This document shows, in pieces, positions 23,376 through 31,627 of a stretch of DNA of 64,000 nucleotides. The stretch's first letter is position 1. Each line of letters opens with the position of its first letter. The stretch is taken from assembly GCF_000217935.1 (NCBI RefSeq), contig NZ_AFHI01000023.1, positions 1-64,000 of the forward strand, written 5' to 3'. Origin of the DNA: Rheinheimera sp. A13L (lineage in GTDB: Bacteria > Pseudomonadota > Gammaproteobacteria > Enterobacterales > Alteromonadaceae). The notes under the pieces were generated by a model, which saw only the letters and a list, made by a program, of their open reading frames with translations, was not told where the DNA came from and ran no database searches. The position numbers were made by a program, and so were the translations under genes.

Positions 23376-24132
23376 AATCAGCCGTCAGGCTTTAGTTCAA
23401 CTCTTGGATCAGGAACTACAAAGTAGCCTGATCAAAGACTATTGCCCCAATGGTTTACAGGTAGAGGGTAAAAACCAGATTAAAAAAATAGTGGCTGGTG
23501 TGACGGCTTCCCAGGCTTTGCTGGATGCGGCTGTAGCAGCTGGTGCTGATGCCATAATGGTGCACCACGGTTATTTTTGGAAAAACGAAGACTATGTGAT
23601 CACCGGCATCAAAAAACGCCGCTTACAAAGCCTGTTAAAACACGACATCAGCCTGATTGCTTACCATCTGCCGCTGGATGTGCACCCGCTGCTTGGTAAC
23701 AATGCCCAGCTGGCGTTAAAGCTGGGCTTAACCCAGTGGCAGGCTGTGCCCGGCGTCAGCCCGGCAGGCGTCTTGATGCGAGGCTCTTTAGCTAAGGCGA
23801 TGACCAGTCAGCAGATTGCAGATCGGTTGCATTATGAGCTCAATCGTGCTCCGCTGCTGCATGCAGTGCTGGATAAACCAATAACAGAACTGGCCTGGTG
23901 CACGGGCGGTGGCCAGTCTTATATTGATCAGGCTTATACTGCCGGTGCAGAAGTTTTTATCAGCGGTGAAGTGTCGGAACAAACTATTCATAGCTCCCGC
24001 GAGCTGGGTATCGACTTTATTGCCGCAGGTCATCATGCCACTGAGCGTTATGGCATCAAAGCTTTGGCTGAATTTGTGCAGCAGAAAACCGGTGTGGTCT
24101 GTGAATTTATTGATATCGACAATCCGGCTTAA
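23368..24132 (+). CDS. NIF3-like dinuclear metal-binding protein
   Basis: Member of the NIF3/YbgI family (GTP cyclohydrolase I type 2 homologues) of uncertain function that binds two metal ions. Metal ligands are visible in DAIMVHHGYFW, AYHLPLDVHP and AGHHATERYG. It is 254 aa (YbgI 247). The start ATG 23368 follows CAGGAG by 7 nt and overlaps the end of the preceding glycosyltransferase; the frame is open 6 codons further up without a site. Confidence 0.9.
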   Translation: MSEISRQALVQLLDQELQSSLIKDYCPNGLQVEGKNQIKKIVAGVTASQALLDAAVAAGADAIMVHHGYFWKNEDYVITGIKKRRLQSLLKHDISLIAYHLPLDVHPLLGNNAQLALKLGLTQWQAVPGVSPAGVLMRGSLAKAMTSQQIADRLHYELNRAPLLHAVLDKPITELAWCTGGGQSYIDQAYTAGAEVFISGEVSEQTIHSSRELGIDFIAAGHHATERYGIKALAEFVQQKTGVVCEFIDIDNPA

Positions 24133-24157
24133 GAGTTTTTCCAAGTGAGTATAAACA

Positions 24158-24931
24158 GTGACTAAAAAGCAGCAGGACCGCAGTTTTGATGGCATAGCGG
24201 GCAAGTTTCAGAAAAATATTTACCAGACGACTAAAGGCCGCTTGCGCCAGGCTGTGCTGTTGCGTGACTTTGCACAATGTGCCGATTTACAGCAGCCCAG
24301 CCGTATTCTGGATGTAGGCGCAGGGCAGGGCCAACTGGCGCTGGCTTTAGCAGCACAAGGCCATCAGGTGACGTTAACTGACCTGTCGCAGGATATGCTG
24401 GATATGGCGTTACAGGATGCCAGAGAGCGCGGAATAGAAGCAAAGATCCAATGCCATGCTCTGGCCTTGCAGCAGTTGTCGGAGCAAGACTGGCAGCCGT
24501 TTCCTGTGGTGTTATGTCATGCGGTGTTGGAATGGTTGCATGAACCGGCAGAGGCCATCAGGCAACTGCGTGCTTTAGTGCAAAAAGGCGGGCTGGTGTC
24601 GCTGATGTTTTACAATAAAGACGCTAAACGCCTGAGCAATATTATTTATGGCAATTTTAACTATGTGCTGCGCGATTTGGCGTTTAAGAAAAAAGTCAGT
24701 TTAAGCCCGCAAAACCCACTGCAACCGGAAGAGGTGTATCGCTGGTGCAAAGAGGCTGGTTTTGCCATTGAAGGTAAAACCGGAGTGCGCTGTTTCCATG
24801 ATTATCTGCGCGACCGCTCTGAGCAGGAGACAGAATTTGATAAGTTGCTGCAGGTGGAACTGCAATACAACAGACAAGAACCTTATGCCTCTATAGGGCG
24901 TTATCAGCATTTGTTACTCCGGGCTTTGTAA
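24158..24931 (+). CDS. cmoM: tRNA 5-carboxymethoxyuridine methyltransferase
   Basis: SAM-dependent methyltransferase of the CmoM (SmtA) type that forms the methyl ester of cmo5U34 in tRNA. The SAM motif I is LDVGAGQGQLALALA (about residues 47-61), with motif II DLSQDML and the C-terminal DYLRDR region. It is 257 aa, starts at GTG 24158 with poor ribosome-binding sequence, and lies 25 bp after the NIF3-like gene, so it is probably coupled to it. It is the last gene before the accessory region. Confidence 0.85.
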   Translation: MTKKQQDRSFDGIAGKFQKNIYQTTKGRLRQAVLLRDFAQCADLQQPSRILDVGAGQGQLALALAAQGHQVTLTDLSQDMLDMALQDARERGIEAKIQCHALALQQLSEQDWQPFPVVLCHAVLEWLHEPAEAIRQLRALVQKGGLVSLMFYNKDAKRLSNIIYGNFNYVLRDLAFKKKVSLSPQNPLQPEEVYRWCKEAGFAIEGKTGVRCFHDYLRDRSEQETEFDKLLQVELQYNRQEPYASIGRYQHLLLRAL

Positions 24932-25476
24932 CCTTTTTCCTTAGCCGAAAATTAAATGTAAAAAAACAGTTGCAGTGCTGAAGAAAGCTGTTATGATTAA
25001 TTGCGTAATACGAACGGTTATCATTTGCAAAATATGCAATCAAGTGGGAAGTCTGCACCCTGCCAGGAAGGCACCTTGATTTCGTAGGCGGATAATAGTT
25101 GTGTTACATGTTGTGACCCTATGACAACAACTGTTCTGCTGTTGTTGTCAGACTCCGAAGTCTTTGCCCATCCAAAGACCACGTTCTGGCCCGGCCTTAT
25201 CAGCCGGGCATTTTTTTAAGTCCGGGATCCAGATATTTATCGACATATGCGGTATGCCAAAGCTCTTATGTGGTGATAATCACTATGCCGCCACAGACCA
25301 AGGATTTAAACTTAGCCAGAGTAAACAGCCAGCTTGATAGCGGCCGCCAATGAAACCTTTGGTGAAGGATAAAGTTACCTTCTTCAGGGCGCAGTTGGTG
25401 CGGACATAGCTATTACCGCATTTCACCGCACTTTCTGGCTCTGCCTGTCACAACTGAGCCATCGATTATGGCAATA
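24932..25476. other. 545-bp intergenic region with tandem hairpins
   Basis: No convincing gene. Between 25122 and 25217 four hairpins follow each other on the + strand: a perfect 10-bp stem TGACAACAAC/GTTGTTGTCA (25122-25150), GACT/AGTC, CTTTG/CAAAG, and GCCCGGC/GCCGGGC followed by ATTTTTTT. The layout is that of a small structured transcript ending in an intrinsic terminator, or a long cmoM 3' UTR. The last three hairpins are repeated at 43033-43107. Confidence 0.5.
25143..25217 (+). repeat. direct repeat copy A (hairpin/terminator unit) left of cluster
   Basis: About 75 bp resembling 43033-43107 in the same orientation. The best-conserved part is the last 34-35 bases (GTTCTGGCCC through CCTTATCAGCC to the T-run), which differ at two positions only. 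In this copy the terminator stem GCCCGGC/GCCGGGC is perfect. Confidence 0.75.
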
Positions 25477-26106
25477 TCAGCCAGGGATTAACGGTTCGCT
25501 GCGGGGCGTGATGATGCAGTCTGCTGCCAGATCTTCTTTTAAGATCAACCAGATAATTGTAGAAATAAACTGACTGGTTTGTTCGGCAGAAGCTTGTAAC
25601 GCATCTGAAGTGATTGAGTAACCCTCAATAAAAGGTATGAGTAATAATTCAATACGGCGGATTTTGGCAGAGTCCTCTGTCAATTTTGCAAAGATCTGGC
25701 TTAACTTTGTGGCACTTTGCAGATAATAATAATCAAGATGATTTTTTATCGGCAAGCTGCGACTTGATAAGGCCCAGAACTCACGGAAAATGCGACACCA
25801 CTCAGACAGTTCCTCACTGTGAATTAAACTGGCGATAAATTTTTGCAAGTCTGGTAACTGTATTTCCGGTTTTTCTGCCAGATGGCGAAAGAACTCCATC
25901 TCAATAATTGTCATGCATTTATTGAGGTACATATCAATCATTGCCATCAGCAGCTTTTCTCGATCTTTATAATAATATTGCAAATTACCGAGGCTAATCC
26001 CTGAACGGTCAGCCACCTTTCGCATGGTCAGCCCGTGACTGCCATGTTCTGCAAGTAAATCCAATGCATATTCAAGTATCCGTTGTTGGTTGTTTGTTCT
26101 GACCAC
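25477..26106 (-). CDS. TetR-family regulator of the adjacent biosynthetic operon
   Basis: 209-aa one-component regulator. The N-terminal helix-turn-helix is typical of the family (GLTMRKVADRSGISLGNLQYYY, about residues 25-46), followed by a mostly helical ligand domain with no recognisable ligand signature. The start is GTG 26106 with AGGG about 7 nt upstream. It is divergent from the 14-gene operon, and two 14-bp palindromes in the shared intergenic region (26400 and 26471) are the obvious candidate operators, one covering the operon's transcription start. I infer repression of the operon relieved by an acyl or product ligand; the ligand is unknown. Confidence 0.88.
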   Translation of the reverse strand: MVRTNNQQRILEYALDLLAEHGSHGLTMRKVADRSGISLGNLQYYYKDREKLLMAMIDMYLNKCMTIIEMEFFRHLAEKPEIQLPDLQKFIASLIHSEELSEWCRIFREFWALSSRSLPIKNHLDYYYLQSATKLSQIFAKLTEDSAKIRRIELLLIPFIEGYSITSDALQASAEQTSQFISTIIWLILKEDLAADCIITPRSEPLIPG

Positions 26107-26399
26107 TGCTGTACCCTTTTATCTGATATTGCGTCAATGAAACATGGCAAGGTTTCGCCAATATACCAAACTTCTTTTTGCAGGTAATTTTGCGGTTTGC
26201 CTTTCGGATCAAATTGGACTGTAAACAATCTTAGTTTTATAAAAAATAGTCTGGCTAAAGCCTTTACCTGCCTGATCCAAGACCTGAATCAGGCACATGT
26301 TAAATACAGCTGCGAACTCCAGACTTTTATCGACATAAACGTGATAACTCCTTCGATCTCCTTTGATTAATCACTTGCCAATCCAGTGTCATCCCTTCT

Positions 26400-26413
26400 A
26401 GGTCAAAAGACCT
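26400..26413. promoter_or_regulatory. putative TetR operator, distal copy
   Basis: AGGTCAAAAGACCT, a 14-bp near-palindrome with arms AGGTC/GACCT. It shares the consensus AGGTCAMAWGACCT with the site at 26471-26484, 71 bp away (centre to centre). It lies upstream of the operon's -35 box and could serve tetR autoregulation or cooperative binding. Confidence 0.6.
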
Positions 26414-26440
26414 TAATGAAAAATAAAAGTAAATTATTTG

Positions 26441-26469
26441 TTGACATCCTTCGGGGGTGTTTAAATAAT
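26441..26469 (+). promoter_or_regulatory. near-consensus sigma-70 promoter of the biosynthetic operon
   Basis: TTGACA (26441-26446) and AATAAT (26464-26469; 5 of 6 to TATAAT) with an optimal 17-bp spacer. The start of transcription should fall near 26476, inside the proximal palindrome, and the first gene begins at 26543, leaving a leader of about 67 nt. Confidence 0.7.
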
Positions 26470-26470
26470 A

Positions 26471-26484
26471 AGGTCACATGACCT
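26471..26484. promoter_or_regulatory. putative TetR operator, proximal copy over +1
   Basis: AGGTCACATGACCT, arms AGGTCA/TGACCT, starting 2 bp after the -10 box. A repressor bound here would block initiation. Confidence 0.65.
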
Positions 26485-26542
26485 ACAAACCAACTGTTTG
26501 TGCGTCGCTTACCCTGAAAATTACGACAAAGGATGAAATGAC

Positions 26543-27004
26543 ATGAGTACAGTTGAAGAAAGTAAGGTGCTTGAGATCGTGGCGGACGTATTGGAGATGG
26601 ATATTGATGACGTCGGTCTGGACGCTGCTTTATTGGATGATTTAGGGGCTGATTCACTGGATATTGTCGATGTCGCATTTTCATTAGGTAAAGCTTTTGG
26701 TATCAAAATGCCAACCAAAACAGTACTGGGGATAGTTGCAGAACTGGCGCCAGATCTTCCTGTACTGCAAAACTTTCGGCTGACTGAACTTGGGGCTCGT
26801 ATGTTACAAAATGGTCCAAATTTGTATACAGCCGAGGTGGCCAAAGTCGGTGCAAGCGCGGCTATGGTGCTGGCTGCAACCAGTGTCAGAAACTGGTATG
26901 AACTTTGTTGCTTTGTCGCGTCTCATCCGACGAAAAATGGCGATTTAGCCCTGAGTGACTTTGTTACTGAGTTTGCTGCCGATTATCTGGCTGAAACAGT
27001 TTGA
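26543..27004 (+). CDS. acyl carrier protein with C-terminal extension
   Basis: 153-aa protein whose first 75 or so residues are a carrier domain. The phosphopantetheine site is Ser38 in DDLGADSLDIVD, with acidic helix II (DVAFSLGKAF) around it. The remaining 75 residues are not part of a normal ACP (about 80 aa); they look helical (LAATSVRNWYELCCFV) and have no fold I recognise. It may dock partner enzymes. AAGGA lies 9 nt before ATG 26543. It is the first gene of the operon and presumably carries the growing chain for the ketosynthases behind it; the last gene of the operon encodes the enzyme to prime it. Confidence 0.88.
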   Translation: MSTVEESKVLEIVADVLEMDIDDVGLDAALLDDLGADSLDIVDVAFSLGKAFGIKMPTKTVLGIVAELAPDLPVLQNFRLTELGARMLQNGPNLYTAEVAKVGASAAMVLAATSVRNWYELCCFVASHPTKNGDLALSDFVTEFAADYLAETV

Positions 27005-27023
27005 TTAGCAAAGGATAAATGGG

Positions 27024-28268
27024 ATGCGTCAAGTTGTTGTTACTGGTGTGGGGGTCTGTGTGCCGGGCTGCTCTGAACCACAACAGTTGTTTAGTCAGTT
27101 GGCCCAAGGTCAGTCTTTTATCAATTTTGATGAAAAAATGGCGGCATTGGGAGTCAAAAATGTCGCGACCTGTGCTGTGTCCAGAGATGAAATTGCTACA
27201 TTGCACGCGTTATACCCTGCTGTGGCGGCAGAGCTGAGTGTCAGCGGCACTATGGCCTTCCATGCATTAACCTATGCTGTGAAAAGTTCCGGTATTGATG
27301 TGCCTTTGTTAGCCAAACGCTGTGGTTTGTTTTATGGCGTCCACAAATCGCTGATATCACCTGAGCTGTTGTTCAACTTTTGGCAAGGTTATAACGAAAC
27401 TTTGCAGCAGTTAAATGTTGCGCCGTTATCAGAAGCAGAATTCAGCCAATTCCGACCTGACCATGTGTTACCTGTATTTGCCCGCGCGATTGGGCTGCTT
27501 GGACAGGTTCAGGCTGTGGCCGATGCTTGTGCTGCGGGCGCCACTAACATCTTGTCTGGCCTGCGGCGGATACGTGCCGGTAGCCTTGATGTGGCAATTT
27601 GTGGGGCAGCCGACGAAGGATCTCAGCCGTTATGGAATCTGGTGTTCAAGCATTTGGGCGCCTTAAGCAGTCCGGATACGACAGCCGATACTATGTGCAG
27701 ACCTTTTGACAGGGACCGCAGTGGCACTGTACTTGCTGATGGCGCAGCCTTTCTGATCCTGGAAGAAGAATCACATGCAAGACTCAGAGGCGCGCCAGTA
27801 TTGGCACGTATCAGTGGCGGCAGTCGCAGTTCTGAGTCATACAAAATGACCAGTACTGCGCCGGATGGTTCTTTGTATTTGCAGTCCATGCAGGCAGCTT
27901 TATCAGATGCAGGTCTTATCGCGGCGCAAATTGACCATGTGAATGCGCATGGCACCGGCACCAAAAGTAATGACTCCGCTGAGGGACTGGCCATTCGTGA
28001 TTTGTTCGGCGCTCATTGTCCTGTGACATCAACCAAAGGTGCGCTGGGGCATTCATTATCCGGAAGTGGTGCTATTGAAGCTGTACTCAGTGTTTTGTCA
28101 CTGCGTCAGCAGCAACTGTTACCCACCTTGAACTATCAGTGCCCGGGTCCGCAGGAAGCAGAGCTGAACATAGTCCGGCAATCCCGCCCGCAACAACTGA
28201 CTCATATTCTCAGTAATTCGTTTGGCTTCGGCGGTCAGAACGCCAGTCTGGTGATTTCAAAGGCTTAA
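27024..28268 (+). CDS. beta-ketoacyl-ACP synthase, active (KS1)
   Basis: FabF/KAS II-type condensing enzyme of 414 aa. The catalytic triad is complete: Cys169 (VADACAAGAT), His309 (NAHGTGT) and His343 (KGALGHSLSG). The C-terminal gatekeeper-type NSFGFGGQN is present. It would perform decarboxylative Claisen condensation of malonyl-ACP with an acyl chain. AAAGGA lies upstream of ATG 27024, 19 bp after the ACP gene. With an inactive KS-like protein encoded next, the pair resembles KSalpha/chain-length-factor pairs of type II PKS and aryl polyene systems. Confidence 0.92.
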   Translation: MRQVVVTGVGVCVPGCSEPQQLFSQLAQGQSFINFDEKMAALGVKNVATCAVSRDEIATLHALYPAVAAELSVSGTMAFHALTYAVKSSGIDVPLLAKRCGLFYGVHKSLISPELLFNFWQGYNETLQQLNVAPLSEAEFSQFRPDHVLPVFARAIGLLGQVQAVADACAAGATNILSGLRRIRAGSLDVAICGAADEGSQPLWNLVFKHLGALSSPDTTADTMCRPFDRDRSGTVLADGAAFLILEEESHARLRGAPVLARISGGSRSSESYKMTSTAPDGSLYLQSMQAALSDAGLIAAQIDHVNAHGTGTKSNDSAEGLAIRDLFGAHCPVTSTKGALGHSLSGSGAIEAVLSVLSLRQQQLLPTLNYQCPGPQEAELNIVRQSRPQQLTHILSNSFGFGGQNASLVISKA

Positions 28269-28292
28269 CCACTACTTCAGAGGCGAATCACA

Positions 28293-29366
28293 GTGCTCCA
28301 ACCTATTTACCTGCATCGCGGGCTTACTTTACTGCCTGGTCAGGCAGACTTGCGCCAGCTTCTGTCTGGCGCAACGCAGCTGGTCAGCACTGCTGTACCG
28401 GCGGGCAGTGCCTTGGATCTTGAGTGTCATGGCAGCTATCTTGGTGATGTTGATATGTCCGATCTGGCGCCCGACCGTAGTGTCAAAAAAACCACCGAGC
28501 GCCAGTCCCGCTGGTTGATTAATACAGCCGTCAGAACCAAAGACGCACTGACGCCCTTGTTTTCTGGTGCTGAAACCAAAGGGCTGTATATCGGGCTTGG
28601 TACTGTCGATTGTGATGAAGCGGATGAGCAAGCGTTTTTAGCCAGCTGTACCACTCAGGATCTCAGTGACCACAAGCTGACACACAATAATCCGATGGTC
28701 GGACTTATCCTGCTGAATACAACAGCCACCAGCCACATCTCACAAATGTGTCAAATCACCGGCCAGAATTGCTGCTTTTCACATTTGCAGGATGGTGGTG
28801 CCAATGCCGCTATAGAGGCTTCTTATGATCTGGCTGAACAGCGCATTGAGCTTGCGTTAGTTGGGGGGGGCGCTCACAAAATCACCCCTTGGTACCTGTT
28901 AGCCAATGAGACGTACTGGCGAAGTTTTAGCAAACTCTGGTTAACAGAGGCAGCTGCTTTTTTTGTCATGAGCCATCAGCCTTCGGCTAACAGACTGCTC
29001 GCGCGCTACCGCGGCAGACGGGGAAGTGGAGGCGACTGGACTGCGCTGATCCGTCAGCTTGCTCTGCATTTGACTGAATGGCCAAAGCACCGGCTTATGC
29101 AGATCATTATTTCTGGTGGTATGCCGGATCAGCAACAAATCAAGTTGCAACTGCAGAACGTGGCAGGTGCAGCCGAACTGATTTTTATCGAAGACGGCTG
29201 TGGTTTTATCGGTGCCGCCAGTTGTGCCGCTGCCGTCAATCTGGCGTTAGAGCTGCTGCAAGACAATGTCGCTGGGCCTGATGCAGAAGGGCTTGACGCA
29301 GTGCTGGTGTTAACGCTGGGACCCAGTCAGCAATTCAGTTATTTACTGACAGGAAAACAGCCATGA
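28293..29366 (+). CDS. ketosynthase-like protein lacking the catalytic Cys (KS2)
   Basis: 357-aa divergent thiolase-fold protein. Where KS1 has Asp-Ala-Cys-Ala it reads DGGA (about residues 167-170), so the nucleophile is replaced by Gly, and the usual His motifs (NAHGT, GH) are not found. The surrounding helix (ANAAIEASYDLAEQRIELALVGGG) still follows the KS pattern. I infer a chain-length-factor-like or structural partner of KS1 or KS3. It starts at GTG 28293 with AGAGG upstream and overlaps the next gene by 4 bp (ATGA). It could also be a priming factor; no catalytic role is supported. Confidence 0.75.
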   Translation: MLQPIYLHRGLTLLPGQADLRQLLSGATQLVSTAVPAGSALDLECHGSYLGDVDMSDLAPDRSVKKTTERQSRWLINTAVRTKDALTPLFSGAETKGLYIGLGTVDCDEADEQAFLASCTTQDLSDHKLTHNNPMVGLILLNTTATSHISQMCQITGQNCCFSHLQDGGANAAIEASYDLAEQRIELALVGGGAHKITPWYLLANETYWRSFSKLWLTEAAAFFVMSHQPSANRLLARYRGRRGSGGDWTALIRQLALHLTEWPKHRLMQIIISGGMPDQQQIKLQLQNVAGAAELIFIEDGCGFIGAASCAAAVNLALELLQDNVAGPDAEGLDAVLVLTLGPSQQFSYLLTGKQP

Positions 29367-30631
29367 AGCAAAAAGTGGTCATCACAGGTCTTGGGGTAGT
29401 TAGCCCTTATGGGGTAGGAGTTACACCTTTTTGGTCGGCAGTTAAAAAAGGACAAGGGGCCATCAGCAACTGGCAACCTGAAGGGGTGTCGAATTACCCG
29501 GTACGTTATGCTGCTGCTATTGCTATAGATCCATTGCAACAGCAATTCCCTGGTTATTTTCCGGCAGATTACAGTGTAGAAAGACGCAGTATTTTTGGTC
29601 TTATTGCGGCTGAAAATGCTGTAGCTGACGCAGGGCTCACCAAGCAGAATTCAGCCCGTTGGGGCGTCAGCGTTTGTAGTGGTGTCCCTGAAGCTGATGA
29701 TCAGACTCTGGCTGCTCTTGTCAGTGTCAACAGCCCACAAGCTGCTCTCGTCTTGTTACAACAGCGCCATCAACTGGTAAATAAAATGGGTGGTTTCCGT
29801 TGTGGTAATGACTTGTTGGCAACAGCAATTGCAAGTCAGTACGAACTTGAAGGACCTGTACTCAATATCAGTGGAGCTTGTGCTGGTGCGACTCAAGCTA
29901 TTGGCCTCGCTTACAAAGCGATACAACGTGGTGAAGCCGATCTGATGCTGGCCGGTGGCGGCGACTCTGTTCTGAATATAAGAACCAATAGTGCGTTGGT
30001 ATCACTGGGGGCCTGCAGTACAAGTCAGCGTTTTGGCAACAACTTATGCCGTCCTTTTGATCAGGACCGCTCCGGATTGGTCGCAGGCGAAGGTGCCGCC
30101 ATGCTGGTACTTGAAAGTGAACAACACGCTAAAGCCCGTGGCGCAACTATTTACGCAGAACTGGTTGGTTATGGTAGTTCGCTTGACGCCTACAAAGTAA
30201 CAGCCCCTCATCCTGAAGGCACTGGCGCAGTTGCAGCAATGCAGGCTGCTATTGCTGATGCAGGACTAGAGCCCTATCAGATTGGGCATATTAATGCACA
30301 CGGAACTTCCACCCCGTTAAATGATGTTGTTGAGAGCAAAGCAATTGAACAGGTGTTTGGCGCAGCAGCTTCTGATCTGTTGGTCAGCGCTACCAAGTCT
30401 GTGATTGGTCACTGGATTGCAGCCGCAGGCGCACCGGAGGCTATAGCTACTATTCTGGCGCTGAGAGAAAAATGTGTCCCGCCAACTATTAACTTGTGCA
30501 ATGCAGATCCTGACTGCCGGCTTCGTTATGCAAGGACGTTGACTGAGAATTTCCCCCATCAGTTTGCCTTATCCAATTCTTTTGGTTTTGGCGGTATTAA
30601 CGCATCGCTCATATTTGGAGTTTACCCGTGA
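29363..30631 (+). CDS. beta-ketoacyl-ACP synthase, active (KS3)
   Basis: 422-aa FabF-like condensing enzyme with an intact triad: Cys173 (ISGACAGATQ), His313 (NAHGTST) and His350 (VIGHWIAAAG), plus NSFGFGGIN near the end. It differs clearly from KS1, so the operon encodes two distinct condensing activities, perhaps for different chain lengths or for initiation versus elongation. It overlaps the genes on both sides by 4 bp (ATGA upstream, GTGA downstream), pointing to coupled synthesis with the two KS-like partners. Confidence 0.93.
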   Translation: MKQKVVITGLGVVSPYGVGVTPFWSAVKKGQGAISNWQPEGVSNYPVRYAAAIAIDPLQQQFPGYFPADYSVERRSIFGLIAAENAVADAGLTKQNSARWGVSVCSGVPEADDQTLAALVSVNSPQAALVLLQQRHQLVNKMGGFRCGNDLLATAIASQYELEGPVLNISGACAGATQAIGLAYKAIQRGEADLMLAGGGDSVLNIRTNSALVSLGACSTSQRFGNNLCRPFDQDRSGLVAGEGAAMLVLESEQHAKARGATIYAELVGYGSSLDAYKVTAPHPEGTGAVAAMQAAIADAGLEPYQIGHINAHGTSTPLNDVVESKAIEQVFGAAASDLLVSATKSVIGHWIAAAGAPEAIATILALREKCVPPTINLCNADPDCRLRYARTLTENFPHQFALSNSFGFGGINASLIFGVYP

Positions 30632-31626
30632 ATTCTGCATTTCCATTGGCCATTACAGGCTATAGCGGATTGTTCCCTTCTGCTGCCTTTACCGGGCAAT
30701 TTGGTGGGCTTTGTCTGACCGGAGCCGACGAGCACAGGGTCAGTCGCAAACTGAAACGATATATGTCAGATGCCACACCTGCCGCGATACAAGCTGCGGA
30801 ACTTGCTCTTGAACAGGCTGATTTGGATCAGGCTTCGCGTAGCAAACTTGGCCTTTATGTGGCGCAATATGGTTATTTGCATCCGCATTTGAAAGACTTT
30901 ATTGCCACTTTCAGTCATACAAAGCCCGGCACTGCAGCTCAGGCTTTTGTTGACGCCTGGCACTCGTCCCGCGTCAGCCCTTTTGTTGTCACTCAGATGC
31001 TCAATAACAACCTGCTTGGTTTGCTCAGTTTGCATCTGCAACAAACTGCGGATTGTGCCGCGTTGGTTCGCGACGAACTTGCTGCAGCGACAGCACTTGA
31101 AGAGGCTGCATTTAACTTGCAGCAGCTGTATTGCAAGCAGGCTTTAGTGGTTTGCGCCGGAGCTCAACAAGACTTAATGGCGATGCAAAGATTGTCAGTT
31201 GGTGAGGCGTTGTCTTTGGCCGCTCCCCCTGTGGCTGCAATTGCCTGTGTATTACAGCCTTTGTCTTCTCTGTCATCCGGGCAAAGTGTTCAGGGTGTTA
31301 TTCAGCAACTTTGTGGCAGTTTCAGCTTGCCGGATTTACTAACAGAGCTGCGCCAGATGGTATCCGTGGTTCAAACCACAGATTTGTTGTTGCTTGACGT
31401 GATATCTGCCGCCGATGCCGGACTAGTGCAGCAAGAGCTTGGTTGGCCTGATAGTCAACTGATTGCACTGCGTCAGTGGCGGGATCAAATGGGTTGCCCC
31501 GGCCTGCTAAGCGCAGTCTTTTGTGGTTTAAATCAACTAAAAAGCACGTCTTATCAAAGATTTATTGCAATTTCTGTCGGAAGCGAAGGCTACTGCAGTG
31601 CTGTAATAGTCGTAAAGGATTATTGA
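30628..31626 (+). CDS. ketosynthase-like protein without catalytic residues (KS4)
   Basis: 332-aa protein with weak KS similarity. The N-terminal PLAITGYSGLFPSA aligns with the start of KSs, and the segment ADCAALVRDELAAATALEEAAFNL sits where the nucleophile elbow should be but has Leu in place of the aligned Cys; the His motifs and the C-terminal glycine motif are missing. It is shorter than a normal KS by about 80 residues. The start GTG 30628 overlaps the KS3 stop. I infer a chain-length-factor-like partner of KS3. Assignment is weaker than for KS2. Confidence 0.6.
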   Translation: MNSAFPLAITGYSGLFPSAAFTGQFGGLCLTGADEHRVSRKLKRYMSDATPAAIQAAELALEQADLDQASRSKLGLYVAQYGYLHPHLKDFIATFSHTKPGTAAQAFVDAWHSSRVSPFVVTQMLNNNLLGLLSLHLQQTADCAALVRDELAAATALEEAAFNLQQLYCKQALVVCAGAQQDLMAMQRLSVGEALSLAAPPVAAIACVLQPLSSLSSGQSVQGVIQQLCGSFSLPDLLTELRQMVSVVQTTDLLLLDVISAADAGLVQQELGWPDSQLIALRQWRDQMGCPGLLSAVFCGLNQLKSTSYQRFIAISVGSEGYCSAVIVVKDY

Positions 31627-31627
31627 A

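Noticed and set aside
24980-25217. Known structured RNA (tmRNA, 6S, SRP RNA, c-di-GMP riboswitch)
   Set aside because: I compared the conserved motifs from memory and none fits; only hairpins and a terminator are supported.
26403-26844. Minus-strand open frames over the promoter and ACP gene
   Set aside because: They cover the operators and the ACP on the opposite strand, have no ribosome-binding sites and look like shadows.
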